This document shows, piece after piece, positions 57,029 through 64,000 of a stretch of DNA of 64,000 nucleotides; the first letter of the stretch is position 1; each line of letters starts with the position of its first letter. The position numbers and the translations under genes are program-made. The notes under the pieces are model-generated. The model searched no databases. It saw nothing but the letters and a program-made list of their open reading frames with translations, and was not told where the DNA came from. This DNA comes from Tabrizicola sp. (lineage in GTDB: Bacteria; Pseudomonadota; Alphaproteobacteria; Rhodobacterales; Rhodobacteraceae), in the NCBI GenBank assembly GCA_025458105.1, contig JALOTD010000021.1, forward strand, positions 1-64,000. The letters are read 5' to 3'.

Positions 57029-57295
57029 CTACCCTTCAAGGATCAGCGGGATCAGGTGCGGATAGCCGATCAAGAAAAGTCCCGGTCCGTGGTGAACCGC
57101 AACGCCATCGCGGCGACGTTCGAGGCGGATTGCGCCTTCGCCGCCGTCGCGGGACTCAGGGTCGGAGAGGAAGGCGCGCAGAGCGGTGAGGAGGGATTGC
57201 TTGCTGAGGGGGACCGGGAAGACGGCGCTCGTGGAGTTGGTGATCTGTTTCAGTTCGGACGCGTTGTCGCCGGTCGCCGTAAGGGTGATGGTCAT
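57029..57295 (-). CDS. 88-residue hypothetical protein
   Basis: MTITLTATGDNASELKQITNSTSAVF... ending LFLIGYPHLIPLILEG. GAAGG lies six bases before the ATG at 57295. Mostly strand-rich with a basic, charged centre; unrecognised. It ends 5 bases before the portal gene and probably shares its transcript. The longer open frame reaching 57673 is not supported. Confidence 0.5.
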   Translation of the reverse strand: MTITLTATGDNASELKQITNSTSAVFPVPLSKQSLLTALRAFLSDPESRDGGEGAIRLERRRDGVAVHHGPGLFLIGYPHLIPLILEG

Positions 57296-57485
57296 TTGAG
57301 CCTTCTTTGCGGTCGCGACCAAGAGGGGGTGAAAGGAGTCGGGGATGCAGTCCCGCGTGCGCTTTCCCTCTTGGTCGCTTGTGTGACAGCCGAGCGCACA
57401 GCATGACGATACAGCCTGCGCGGGAACGTCGTCGCGGGCAGAACAAGGTGTTGTCGGGCGCAGGCGCAGGAGAATGAGGTGGAGG

Positions 57486-57689
57486 TCATTCGCCGGGAAA
57501 GCATTGCTTTGCGAACCGCAGATATTCGCGCTCTGCCCGTTCGAGGGCGGCGGGGTCAGGGTGACGGACCTGCGACAGGTAGCAGGTGGCGAGCAGGTGA
57601 AGGGCGACCTTGCGCTCTTCGATTGGGAGGGGCGGCGGCGCGTCAGGGGTGACGTGGGCGACACCGTTCTCATCGAGGTAAGGAGGCAT
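57486..57689 (-). CDS. 67-residue hypothetical protein
   Basis: MPPYLDENGVAHVTPDAPPPLPIEERKVALHLLATCYLSQVRHPDPAALERAEREYLRFAKQCFPGE: a Pro-rich start and a helical C-terminal half. The start codon is chosen on composition, as no strong Shine-Dalgarno is seen. First gene of the leftward packaging operon; about 190 bases separate it from the next gene. Confidence 0.45.
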   Translation of the reverse strand: MPPYLDENGVAHVTPDAPPPLPIEERKVALHLLATCYLSQVRHPDPAALERAEREYLRFAKQCFPGE

Positions 57690-58262
57690 GGTCACGGGCC
57701 TGTCGTCGTGGGGATGCGACCATGATCGGCGGACGCGCGGGCCTGCCGCAAACGGTGTCTGAGGATGGACCTCGGATGGGCGGGGCGACAAAGTTCTGGA
57801 AAAAATCTGTCCGACCGTGGGGGCGGGTCCGTCGATCTGCGGCAGGGGGTCCCCTTCCACCCTACCCCGACGCCGTGTTGTGCGTCCGATCTAGGTAGGG
57901 GCAAGATGATGTGTCTGCGCCTTCGCCTTATGTTCAGACAACATATGACATGCGTTACAGATCAAGCAGTTAGCGCACGGTTTGTAGGTGCGCTGTAGGC
58001 GAGGGTCGTTTCAGGCGCAGGATCCAGATACGGCAGCAATGTTGACGCACCACGGAGCGACCGCCGCGAGTTACGGTGCGACCTGCCATCATGCGACGCC
58101 ACGACGTGGGACGCAAAACTCGCAAACACCAATAACTCTTAAACTAGCTTGTCGAGATAAATGGATGGATGGATGGTGAGCAAAACAGTCAGCATCCATC
58201 CATCCATTTAATTGTGTGCGACACTTTGCTGCCGCACACCGTTTTCGTAGTTTGCGTCCCGC
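57690..58262. other. 573-bp gene-free region with an iterated inverted repeat; possible replication origin or terminator
   Basis: No gene is supported here. It contains an 18-bp perfect inverted repeat: TAAATGGATGGATGGATG (58158-58175) and its complement at 58193-58210, 17-nt spacer. Each arm holds tandem ATGG units. The surrounding ~150 bases are AT-richer than the rest of the element. It follows the primase-helicase gene and precedes the packaging operon, so it may hold the operon promoter and an origin recognised by the primase. Confidence 0.5.
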
Positions 58263-60704
58263 TCACGCGATGCCCGCACTCCTGTCCCGCGACTCCGCGT
58301 AGACCTTCGCCATCTCGAAGACGTCGTCCGCCGATGCTTCCACTTCGCGCTGCTTCTGGAAGATGAATTCCCGATCCCGCCCGCGCGTGACGACCCAACC
58401 CGTTGACTTGGCGAGCAGCGATACACACTCCGGTATCCGCGACCCCATCACTCGCGCGTTGGACGGAACGTCAGCCATTGAGATCGGGATCGGCGCTTCC
58501 TTAAGCGTGTCCCTCAGCTCCATCAGCAGCCTGCCCGCCGTGTCGCGGTAGACTGACCCCACGCCCTTGTCGAACCCCTTCAGATGGTGGACGAGAAACT
58601 GATAGACGCTATCAGCCTCGCCAGACTCGAGCGCGATGGACATCCGCATCAATTCGTAGTGCGACATGAACCAGCCATCAGGCCGCCCCATAAGACGCGC
58701 CACACTCTCGCCGACGCGCGTGAAGACCCCGAACCGTGCCGTCGTCTGTTCGATCCCGTGAACGTCGCGCATCACCCGAGAGACGAGGTCGAACAGCACA
58801 CCCCGATACTTCGGCAGCATCGCACGGCGACGGGAAAGGAACTCTTCCTCGTCGATGTAAGCCGTCGGCTTGGTCAGGGTGATCCTGATGATCCGCTCGA
58901 TAAGGTCCTGCTTATAGAAGGTCGGATCGACCCCCGCGACAAGCACAGGGCGCATCGCATCCAGCGCGAACACGTCACCATCCGAGTACTTCTTCCGCCT
59001 GGACATACCACCGCCCGTCGCCATGCGGCAGAGTGCGTCTGAGAACTTGCTGAGCGAAGTCACGTTGTCGAAGGACAGCACGGCTGACTGATAGGCGGAC
59101 ACGACAAGGTCTTCCTCGCTCTGCGGGTCGCCTGCCTGCGCGCCGACCTTTGGATCGACAATCTGGACGATGGTGCTCAACGTGGACGACTTGCCCGACC
59201 CTGCAATCCCGTCGAGTATCGCGATGGGACACTGCCCGCCGGGATGGATGATCGTTGTCGCCATCCAAGCCAGCAAGAAGATCATCGAGTCCTGATCGAC
59301 ATTGAAGAAGGCGAGGAGTTCATCGAGCGACCCGCCACGTTCGACGGCCATCGGCAATCCGACACCTTTGCGGAACTGGACAGGGGCCGCATTGTTGACC
59401 CGCCACCCCTCCTCGTCGATCTCGACGATGGTGCGTTCCTTATCGGCAAGGAAGACGTAGCGCTTGCCGCCGACCTTCGCGAACCGCAAGGCGATCTCCT
59501 CTGGTTCGGTGTCGCGAGCCATCGCCATAGCGATCATCTGAGCGCCCTTGACGGCGCGCTCGTCCGGCAAGTTCTGTTCCTTCCGATACAGCGCGAGGGC
59601 GACCGTTTCCTTGAACTCATTCGAGTCGATCTGCACGAAGTCCCGTTCCCGCAGTTCCGCATACGCCTTGTCTGACTGGTCGCGGAGGATCTTCACGTCA
59701 GTGAGGAAGTCGAGAGCGAGCAGTTTGCGGCGTTCCGACTGCGTGAATGGCCATTTGCCGCTGTAACCGTTTTCCTTCGCGATGTACCAGAACGACAGGG
59801 GCGAGTAGTTCTTCGCGCCTGAAAGCTGGTTCCACTCGTCCTCGTCGCCGTGCCGATAGGCAGATGACGACTTCGACCACTCGACCCAGCGATCACGCGC
59901 CCAGTCGTTCTCTTTGCCGAAGGCGACCTGAAGGCAGATGCCCGCAGCACCCCACTGCGCACGGTCGTCCGCACTGAACCTCTTGATGAAGGCGTCGAAG
60001 GCCGCGTCCCGATCAACGTCGGGCGACTGCTCTGCCTTCTTCTTTCCGGGCTTCTGCATCGGCACGAAGCGCAGATCGAGGTCTTCAACGGAACACTCCT
60101 CAAGGTCAACCATCGTGCCCGAACGCACGAGCCGCATGGGCACGGATTTCCGACCGCAAGGGATCGCGACGTTCTGCCACCCGAACCCTTTCGGCAGAAC
60201 CTCAACCCCGTGTTCAATGCTGATGACCTGCCCCTTCGCGTTGAACTGCTTCTTGTTGAGGCTGCCCGACGCGACCGGCACGAACTTCGTGTTCTCGACT
60301 TTCACCCCATCGAGGAGGCGCTTTGCGTCCTCCTTGAGCTTATCGACCCGGCGAGCGTTCCCGAACGCAAGCCAGATGTGGTAGCCGTTTCCGCCGCCAG
60401 AGCGGAACAGCAGGAAAGGAAGGCCCAACTCCTCAAGGTGAAGGGCCACGTCGATGGTCGGCGTCTTGGCAATGCCCTCGCCCGACTTGTCGTCGAAGTC
60501 GAGAACGAGGAAGTGCGACTTTTCGCGGTCGGGATCGGCGCACAGATACATGCCAAGCGCCTGCCCACCCGAAAGGTGCGCCTGCAATGCGTCCGCCGTG
60601 ATCGGGCCGTCCACGGGCGTGTATCCCGCCTCGCCGTTCGCCGCGAAGTAACGCGTGTGCCGCTCCCTGTGTCCGAGCGCGACGATCTGCTCAATGATGG
60701 TCAC
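58263..60704 (-). CDS. AEP-type primase-helicase (satellite/prophage replication protein)
   Basis: An 813-residue replication protein. The N-terminal archaeo-eukaryotic primase domain has the Asp pair in FLVLDFDDKSG (about 65-75) and GGGNGYHIWLAF. A PriCT-2-like block follows (AAGICLQVAFGKENDWARDRWVEWSKSSS...SFWYIAKENG), then a C-terminal ATPase with Walker A ILDGIAGSGKSSTLS (~510) and a helicase-like sensor region. It would start and unwind element DNA, like the alpha protein of P4. I choose the GTG at 60704, seven bases after GGAGGG; a TTG at 60710 overlapping the AlpA stop is too close to it. Confidence 0.85.
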   Translation of the reverse strand: MTIIEQIVALGHRERHTRYFAANGEAGYTPVDGPITADALQAHLSGGQALGMYLCADPDREKSHFLVLDFDDKSGEGIAKTPTIDVALHLEELGLPFLLFRSGGGNGYHIWLAFGNARRVDKLKEDAKRLLDGVKVENTKFVPVASGSLNKKQFNAKGQVISIEHGVEVLPKGFGWQNVAIPCGRKSVPMRLVRSGTMVDLEECSVEDLDLRFVPMQKPGKKKAEQSPDVDRDAAFDAFIKRFSADDRAQWGAAGICLQVAFGKENDWARDRWVEWSKSSSAYRHGDEDEWNQLSGAKNYSPLSFWYIAKENGYSGKWPFTQSERRKLLALDFLTDVKILRDQSDKAYAELRERDFVQIDSNEFKETVALALYRKEQNLPDERAVKGAQMIAMAMARDTEPEEIALRFAKVGGKRYVFLADKERTIVEIDEEGWRVNNAAPVQFRKGVGLPMAVERGGSLDELLAFFNVDQDSMIFLLAWMATTIIHPGGQCPIAILDGIAGSGKSSTLSTIVQIVDPKVGAQAGDPQSEEDLVVSAYQSAVLSFDNVTSLSKFSDALCRMATGGGMSRRKKYSDGDVFALDAMRPVLVAGVDPTFYKQDLIERIIRITLTKPTAYIDEEEFLSRRRAMLPKYRGVLFDLVSRVMRDVHGIEQTTARFGVFTRVGESVARLMGRPDGWFMSHYELMRMSIALESGEADSVYQFLVHHLKGFDKGVGSVYRDTAGRLLMELRDTLKEAPIPISMADVPSNARVMGSRIPECVSLLAKSTGWVVTRGRDREFIFQKQREVEASADDVFEMAKVYAESRDRSAGIA

Positions 60705-60706
60705 GG

Positions 60707-60910
60707 TCAAGCCCTCCGAGGCTCGACCCGCCCGCTCTCCACGAAGGCGTCGAGGTCAGACTTCTTGTAGCGGACGCGACCTTCGCCAAGTTTGTGGAAG
60801 GCCGGGCCGCGCTTCACCATCCGCCACCATTCAAGGCAGGACTTGCTGTAGCCGAGATATGCCGCTGCCTGAGCGGTATCGAAGAGGGTGTCATTGTTCG
60901 TGTCGCGCAT
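60707..60910 (-). CDS. AlpA/excisionase-like HTH protein
   Basis: A 67-residue MerR-like winged HTH of the HTH_17 type: FDTAQAAAYLGYSKSCLEWWRMVKRGPAFHKLGEGRVRYKKSDLDAFVESGR. Such proteins activate or direct excision in P4-like satellites and integrative elements. GGAG precedes the ATG at 60910 by about nine bases. It lies directly before the primase gene and is probably co-transcribed with it. Confidence 0.82.
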   Translation of the reverse strand: MRDTNNDTLFDTAQAAAYLGYSKSCLEWWRMVKRGPAFHKLGEGRVRYKKSDLDAFVESGRVEPRRA

Positions 60911-61184
60911 AGCGAAACATCTCCAGTTCAGGATGATGTCTCGCTGCGCGTCCCGTGGGTGGTCCTGCCTTTAGCTTGACGGTGGCTTTTGTTCCACCTA
61001 GCCGCAGTGCCGTTGCGTCCCACGCAGTCAGGCTCTCGCCCAATTCGCAGCCATCAGGTCGTCACGTTCACCACGACCAAGACGGATTGATAGTTCGAGT
61101 AACTTAGGACCTCCCTCAAGGCATTGCAAGACGCCTGAGAAAGAATTTCTCACTAAATCAGGTGGTTGCGTTTAAACGCAGAGG
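60911..61184. promoter_or_regulatory. Gap between alpA-like and integrase genes; early promoter region
   Basis: 274 bases with no supported gene. They must hold the leftward early promoter. A perfect 12-bp palindrome GCGTTTAAACGC lies at 61168-61179, 5 bases after the integrase stop; a second GTTTAAACGCG occurs within the last integrase codons (61202-61212). Confidence 0.4.
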
Positions 61185-62309
61185 TCAGAGGAGGTCGCGC
61201 TGTTTAAACGCGCCTACCACCGCCTTCATCGGTTCGATCAGATGCCGGTAAGCGGTCGCGCTGTAACGCCTGCCCGTGACAGAGGTCGGGGTATGGTTCA
61301 ACAGGTGTCCAACCGTGCCCTCACTGAGGCCTGCGTCGTGCTCAGCAACCGTCGCGAATGTGCGGCGATGGTCGTGCGGCGACCAAGGCAACTCCGCCGG
61401 CCTCCGCAGGTGCAGCGCCTGACGTTTGCCGTGGAACACGAATTCCGAGCGGTAGATGCGCATCGGGTCAATGATCGCATGGTGGACGTCGAGCAGCGGC
61501 AAGTCGAAAGGCCTGCCGTTCTTTGTCGTCGGCAAGTGCAAGTGATCATCGAACACCTGATCCCAGCGCAGCGCCATCGCCTCATCGCGGCGAAGGCCCG
61601 TGAACAGCAGGAAGCGGTAGTATGCGCGGTGCACGTCATTTTCGAGGGCATCGACCGATTTCTTCCACAAGTCGAAGTCGTCGATGACCGTCTTCGGTGG
61701 TTCTTCCGGGTGCCATTCAATCGCGATGGTCGGACAGACCGGCAGTTCGTGGGTCTTGAGGGCGTGGTTGTAGACCGAACGGAAGGTCTTAAGCGTGTGG
61801 TTCGCTGCACGCTGCCCGCCCATCTGTTTCGGGCGTCCACGGACGTCCTTGCCCGAGCGAACGACCGAGATGCGCTCGTGCGCCTCGACGCACATCGACC
61901 GCGTGATCTCGTCGAGGGGCAGTTTCAGCCAAGCCTTCAGGTGCGACTTCATTTGCGACGCGACCATCCCCCTGTTGTGCTCTGACCGCAGTTTCGCGCG
62001 TGCGAGGTACCGTTCGAGGGCCTCTTCAAGCGTCGGCGTCTTCTTGGCTGTCAGCTTCTTCGCCGCGACCCCCGTTGCATGTTCGGTCGCGAGTTCGAGC
62101 GCCGCAACACGAGCGTCGAAGGCGTCGATCAGCGGATAGTTCCCGATCTTGATCCGCTGCGTCAGGCCTTTCACGTCCTTCTGGAAGTAGAAGGTCTTTG
62201 TCGTCTTGCCCGTGAAAAGGGCGAACCCCTTGATCTCCGTGTCCCACAGTCTCGCGTTCGGTGGAGCCTTCTTGCAGGCGGTCTCCGTCAGTTTGGTGAG
62301 TTCAGGCAT
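61185..62309 (-). CDS. int: P4-type tyrosine integrase
   Basis: A 374-residue site-specific recombinase. The N-terminal arm-binding domain is DUF4102-like (KGFALFTGKTTKTFYFQKDVKGLTQRIKIGNYP), followed by a core-binding SAM-like domain. The catalytic set is R240 (TGLRRDEA), K263 (TTKNG), H312 and R315 (SPHDHRRTF), H335 (VGHLLNH) and nucleophile Y349 (GRRYSAT). It is 144 bases from attR, as is usual. The ATG at 62309 has GGAG immediately before it, a poor spacing that may keep expression low. It should recombine the anticodon-loop core TTCCCAA. Confidence 0.93.
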   Translation of the reverse strand: MPELTKLTETACKKAPPNARLWDTEIKGFALFTGKTTKTFYFQKDVKGLTQRIKIGNYPLIDAFDARVAALELATEHATGVAAKKLTAKKTPTLEEALERYLARAKLRSEHNRGMVASQMKSHLKAWLKLPLDEITRSMCVEAHERISVVRSGKDVRGRPKQMGGQRAANHTLKTFRSVYNHALKTHELPVCPTIAIEWHPEEPPKTVIDDFDLWKKSVDALENDVHRAYYRFLLFTGLRRDEAMALRWDQVFDDHLHLPTTKNGRPFDLPLLDVHHAIIDPMRIYRSEFVFHGKRQALHLRRPAELPWSPHDHRRTFATVAEHDAGLSEGTVGHLLNHTPTSVTGRRYSATAYRHLIEPMKAVVGAFKQRDLL

Positions 62310-62321
62310 CTCCGTTCATCC

Positions 62322-62343
62322 CTTTTGCAGGCCTTTTGTAGGC
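62322..62343. other. Candidate integrase arm sites, right end
   Basis: CTTTTGCAGGC (62322-62332) and CTTTTGTAGGC (62333-62343), direct repeats matching those at 47243-47263. Between them and attR lie further TTGCAA-containing stretches (CTTTGCAACACATTGCAAGG, 62411-62430) that may bind Int or Xis. Confidence 0.6.
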
Positions 62344-62452
62344 AGCGCATTGCAGCGTGGTAGATCACGCTGGGACGATACATCAACGGCAAGTCATTGT
62401 TTTTCAACCGCTTTGCAACACATTGCAAGGTGCTCATACTGATGTGCTATAG

Positions 62453-62496
62453 TTCCCAAGCTTACGACGAGGGTTCGATTCCCTTCACCCGCTCCA
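62453..62496 (+). pseudogene. tRNA-Gly(CCC), 3' half with attR core
   Basis: attR core TTCCCAA (62453-62459), then the anticodon 3' stem GCTTA, variable CGAC, T arm GAGGG-TTCGATT-CCCTT, acceptor CACCCGC, T, and CCA (62494-62496). Upstream is element DNA (TGTGCTATAG) with no 5' tRNA half, so the gene is not restored at this junction either. Confidence 0.9.
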
Positions 62497-62612
62497 AGTC
62501 ATAAGCGTCGTCCCTTGGGGCGGCGCTTTGCTTTTGTCGCTGATCTTGCCTGCAGGGCATGGCGCTGCTAGCCATTGGTCCATCCTGCGACATTCGGGAC
62601 AAGGGGTCATCC

Positions 62613-62924
62613 ATGCGCGCTTCGTTCACGTCAGCCATTGCTTTTCTTGGTCTTGCGGCCTGTGTATCCGAGACGCCCTCCGCCGACCCCTATCCCTTTG
62701 TCGGCAGCTGGGATTGCGGGGTTGCGACGTTCACCTTCACCAACACAACCTACAACAACGGCACCGACACCTATCCAATCCGGTTTGTGGCCCGGGACGG
62801 GCGAAACTACACGTTGCGGCTGGGGGATGGCTCGACCATCGGTCTTGGCCTTGTCACCGACACCGGGCTGACCTGGATTTCCGGCGCGACCAGCGACCAG
62901 TTCAGCTGTCGCCGCGTGAACTGA
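62613..62924 (+). CDS. Small predicted lipoprotein
   Basis: A 103-residue protein. MRASFTSAIAFLGLAACVSE gives a signal with lipobox GLAAC. The mature part (VGSWDCGVATFTFTNTTYNN...SDQFSCRRVN) has two cysteines that may pair, in a small beta-barrel style like MliC/membrane-bound lysozyme inhibitors, though I cannot confirm that family. AAGGGG precedes the ATG at 62613. First core gene after the element. Confidence 0.65.
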   Translation: MRASFTSAIAFLGLAACVSETPSADPYPFVGSWDCGVATFTFTNTTYNNGTDTYPIRFVARDGRNYTLRLGDGSTIGLGLVTDTGLTWISGATSDQFSCRRVN

Positions 62925-62979
62925 CTTCCGTTCGGTAAGCGGACCGGGTAACTGGTCGCGATCAACAACGGAGCATTCC

Positions 62980-63333
62980 ATGTCCAGCACTATCACCCGC
63001 TACGGTACCGGCCCCCGCATGTCCGAAGCTGTGGCCTACAACGGCATCCTGTGGGTCGCAGGCCAAGTCGGTCAGCCCGGCGCAAGCGTTGCCGAGCAGA
63101 CCCGCCAGTGTCTGGCCGAAGTCGATCGCATTCTCGCAACGGCCGGCACCGACAAGACCCGGATCCTTTCGGCCCAAATCTGGCTTGCCGATATCTCGAC
63201 CTTTGCCGAAATGAACTCGGTCTGGGACCAATGGGTGCCGCAGGGCCATACGCCCGCGCGGGCCACTGGCGAGGCCAAACTCGCGACGCCGGACTACAAG
63301 GTCGAAGTCATTGTGACCGCGGCGCTGGCCTGA
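62980..63333 (+). CDS. RidA/YjgF-family protein (YoaB-like)
   Basis: A 117-residue member of the Rid family. The family pattern is seen in SEAVAYNGILWVAGQVGQ, EQTRQCLAEVDRILATAGTDKTRIL and the C-terminal PARATGEAKLATPDYKVEV. RidA proper hydrolyses reactive enamines/imines from PLP enzymes, using an Arg; the Arg here is in PARATGE. The YoaB-like subgroup's substrate is less certain. GGAG is seven bases before the ATG. Two hairpins follow. Confidence 0.85.
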   Translation: MSSTITRYGTGPRMSEAVAYNGILWVAGQVGQPGASVAEQTRQCLAEVDRILATAGTDKTRILSAQIWLADISTFAEMNSVWDQWVPQGHTPARATGEAKLATPDYKVEVIVTAALA

Positions 63334-63367
63334 TCTTTCAGGTAAGGGAAACCCGATCTGTCACCTG

Positions 63368-63415
63368 TTTGGGGTATGCGCCCCAAAGCGCCCCTTCCTA
63401 TGCACGGGAAGGGGC
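63368..63415. repeat. Two tandem hairpins with TATGC loops
   Basis: First: TTTGGGG (63368-63374) with CCCCAAA (63381-63387), loop TATGCG. Second: GCCCCTTCC (63390-63398) with GGAAGGGGC (63407-63415), loop TATGCACG. They lie between the RidA gene and the next start codon; a run of A's follows, so neither is a standard terminator on the plus strand. Confidence 0.6.
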
Positions 63416-63451
63416 AAAAAGCCCCGGTTCCTTCCAAAAAAGGGCTTGCAG

Positions 63452-63787
63452 ATGTCTTCTCCCTCACCGCTCCTCACCCGTGGTTTTCTGGTTGGCGTTC
63501 TTATTCTGTCAACGGCCTATGGCGCATCGGCGCTGACGGTCAATCGCACGAACAAGCTGATCGACGGGACTTATGTTCCCGTGCTGGTCGTCAAGGTTGG
63601 CGGCGAAACCCATGTCCACCAGATTGGCGAGGATGGCTTGACCCGGTCGATCCTTTTCAACCGCAAGCGCGCGCTGGAATGGGCACGTGACCGCTATGGC
63701 GCGGAAATCGTCGACATCGCCGAGGACAGCGGCGGCGATGGTGGTGGGGGTTACAGCTATGACGGCGATGATGGCGCCTATACATGA
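63452..63787 (+). CDS. Small secreted protein, unknown function
   Basis: A 111-residue protein with signal peptide MSSPSPLLTRGFLVGVLILSTAYGASA, a short strand-rich domain (YVPVLVVKVGGETHVHQIGE) and a Gly/Asp-rich tail. The start is the ATG at 63452 with AAGGG nine bases upstream. The stop overlaps the next ATG by 4 bases (ATGA), tying it to the glycosyltransferase-like gene. Not recognised. Confidence 0.65.
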   Translation: MSSPSPLLTRGFLVGVLILSTAYGASALTVNRTNKLIDGTYVPVLVVKVGGETHVHQIGEDGLTRSILFNRKRALEWARDRYGAEIVDIAEDSGGDGGGGYSYDGDDGAYT

Positions 63788-64000
63788 GCCGCCCCCGGGC
63801 GCTTCTGGCCAATGAGGCCGGGGGCGGCCGAGGCCACGTCACGACGCTTGCCACGGTCGCGCGGGCGCTTGGGCGCAAGGTAACGCTGGTCTCGGCCTTG
63901 GCGCGCGACGCTTATGCCAAAGAAGTCTCTGACTTGTGCGAAAGCAGCTTCAAGCCGCCGCTTCTGTCCCGCACGCGCGAAGACGAGGTGCGCCTGGGCT
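63784..64000 (+). CDS. Glycosyltransferase-like protein, N-terminal part (cut by window end)
   Basis: 72 residues are visible: MSRPRALLANEAGGGRGHVTTLATVARALGRKVTLVSALARDAY. The Gly-rich EAGGGRGHVTTL loop followed by a helix and strand is the opening of GT-B/UDP-glycosyltransferase-like proteins. The frame is open at the right edge. The acceptor and donor are unknown. Translationally coupled to the small secreted protein gene. Confidence 0.65.
   Translation, partial: MSRPRALLANEAGGGRGHVTTLATVARALGRKVTLVSALARDAYAKEVSDLCESSFKPPLLSRTREDEVRLG

Larger units (their letters stand above)
47173..62459. mobile_element. Satellite-like integrated element inserted in the tRNA-Gly(CCC) anticodon loop
   Basis: A 15,280-bp insertion bounded by the 7-bp direct repeat TTCCCAA. 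It contains an integrase beside attR, an AlpA-like regulator, a primase-helicase, a portal, terminase genes, a restriction-modification-like fusion with a nearby GHKL ATPase, and its own tRNA-Gly(CCC). I find no recognisable major capsid, head-tail connector, tail or lysis genes. Almost all genes read leftward from attR. Base composition is slightly lower in GC than the core. It looks like a phage satellite or a strongly reduced prophage. The bounds are set by the two tRNA halves and are exact to within the 7-bp repeat. Confidence 0.9.

Noticed and set aside
57292-57504. 70-codon minus-strand frame in the gap before the portal operon
   Set aside because: Arg/Ser/Pro-rich composition, no Shine-Dalgarno and overlap with a better supported gene start at 57295.
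58158-58210. CRISPR array
   Set aside because: Only one inverted pair of short tetramer repeats; no spaced direct repeats and no cas genes.
62400-62452. Possible reconstituted 5' tRNA half before attR
   Set aside because: No D arm or GCGGGTG-like acceptor precedes the core; the stretch is AT-rich element DNA.

Overview
The window is a chromosomal segment of a GC-rich alphaproteobacterium, most likely a Rhodobacteraceae (Rhodobacter/Gemmobacter/Tabrizicola-like). The evidence is a CckA-type hybrid kinase with a CtrA-like site upstream, a zinc-independent type HemB, an agl alpha-glucoside operon, a 'component of SufBCD complex'-type membrane protein beside mfd, and intergenic repeats of the kind seen in this family. 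Most of the window is core chromosome with tight operons and many 1-4 base gene overlaps.

Layout. 1-14.6 kb: end of a Bcr/CflA-type exporter, mfd, a small membrane protein, hemB, cckA, an RsmB-type rRNA methyltransferase, guaB, a class I amidotransferase, a TehA/SLAC1-like membrane protein, a phytanoyl-CoA dioxygenase-like protein and a GNAT/FemAB-like protein. 14.4-24.6 kb: alpha-glucoside uptake and breakdown. aglE-F-G-A-K reads leftward (binding protein, two permeases, GH13 glucosidase, ATPase) and aglR-GH1-glk reads rightward from a shared control region with LacI-like operators. Together they would import a glucoside, hydrolyse it inside the cell and phosphorylate the glucose. 24.8-47.1 kb: housekeeping and envelope genes (esterase, DNA glycosylase, MFS, cimA, cysS, PLP decarboxylase, TPM protein, beta-barrel protein, uup, RamA-like ASKHA protein, an ECF sigma/anti-sigma/fasciclin cluster, a VWA protein). 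cysS and uup are each broken by an internal deletion that shifts the frame; these are either real lesions or assembly faults.

47.17-62.46 kb: a 15.28-kb integrated element, the most interesting part of the window. It sits exactly in the 7-nt anticodon loop of a tRNA-Gly(CCC) gene: the 5' half of the tRNA is at 47143-47179, the 3' half at 62453-62496, and the 7-bp direct repeat TTCCCAA (the whole anticodon loop) forms attL and attR. Neither junction rebuilds the tRNA. The element instead carries its own complete, diverged tRNA-Gly(CCC) with an encoded CCA at 48339-48412. It has a P4-type tyrosine integrase next to attR, an AlpA-like HTH protein, an AEP primase-helicase, a DUF4055-type portal, a probable small terminase and a large terminase split into separate ATPase and nuclease genes. 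I recognise no major capsid, tail or lysis gene. This is the layout of a phage satellite that packages its own DNA using a helper's particles. Near attL is a likely defence or cargo module: a single-chain nuclease-methylase-specificity fusion, followed downstream (beyond the tRNA gene) by a GHKL ATPase.

62.5-64 kb: core chromosome resumes with a small lipoprotein, a RidA-family protein, a secreted protein and the start of a glycosyltransferase-like gene.
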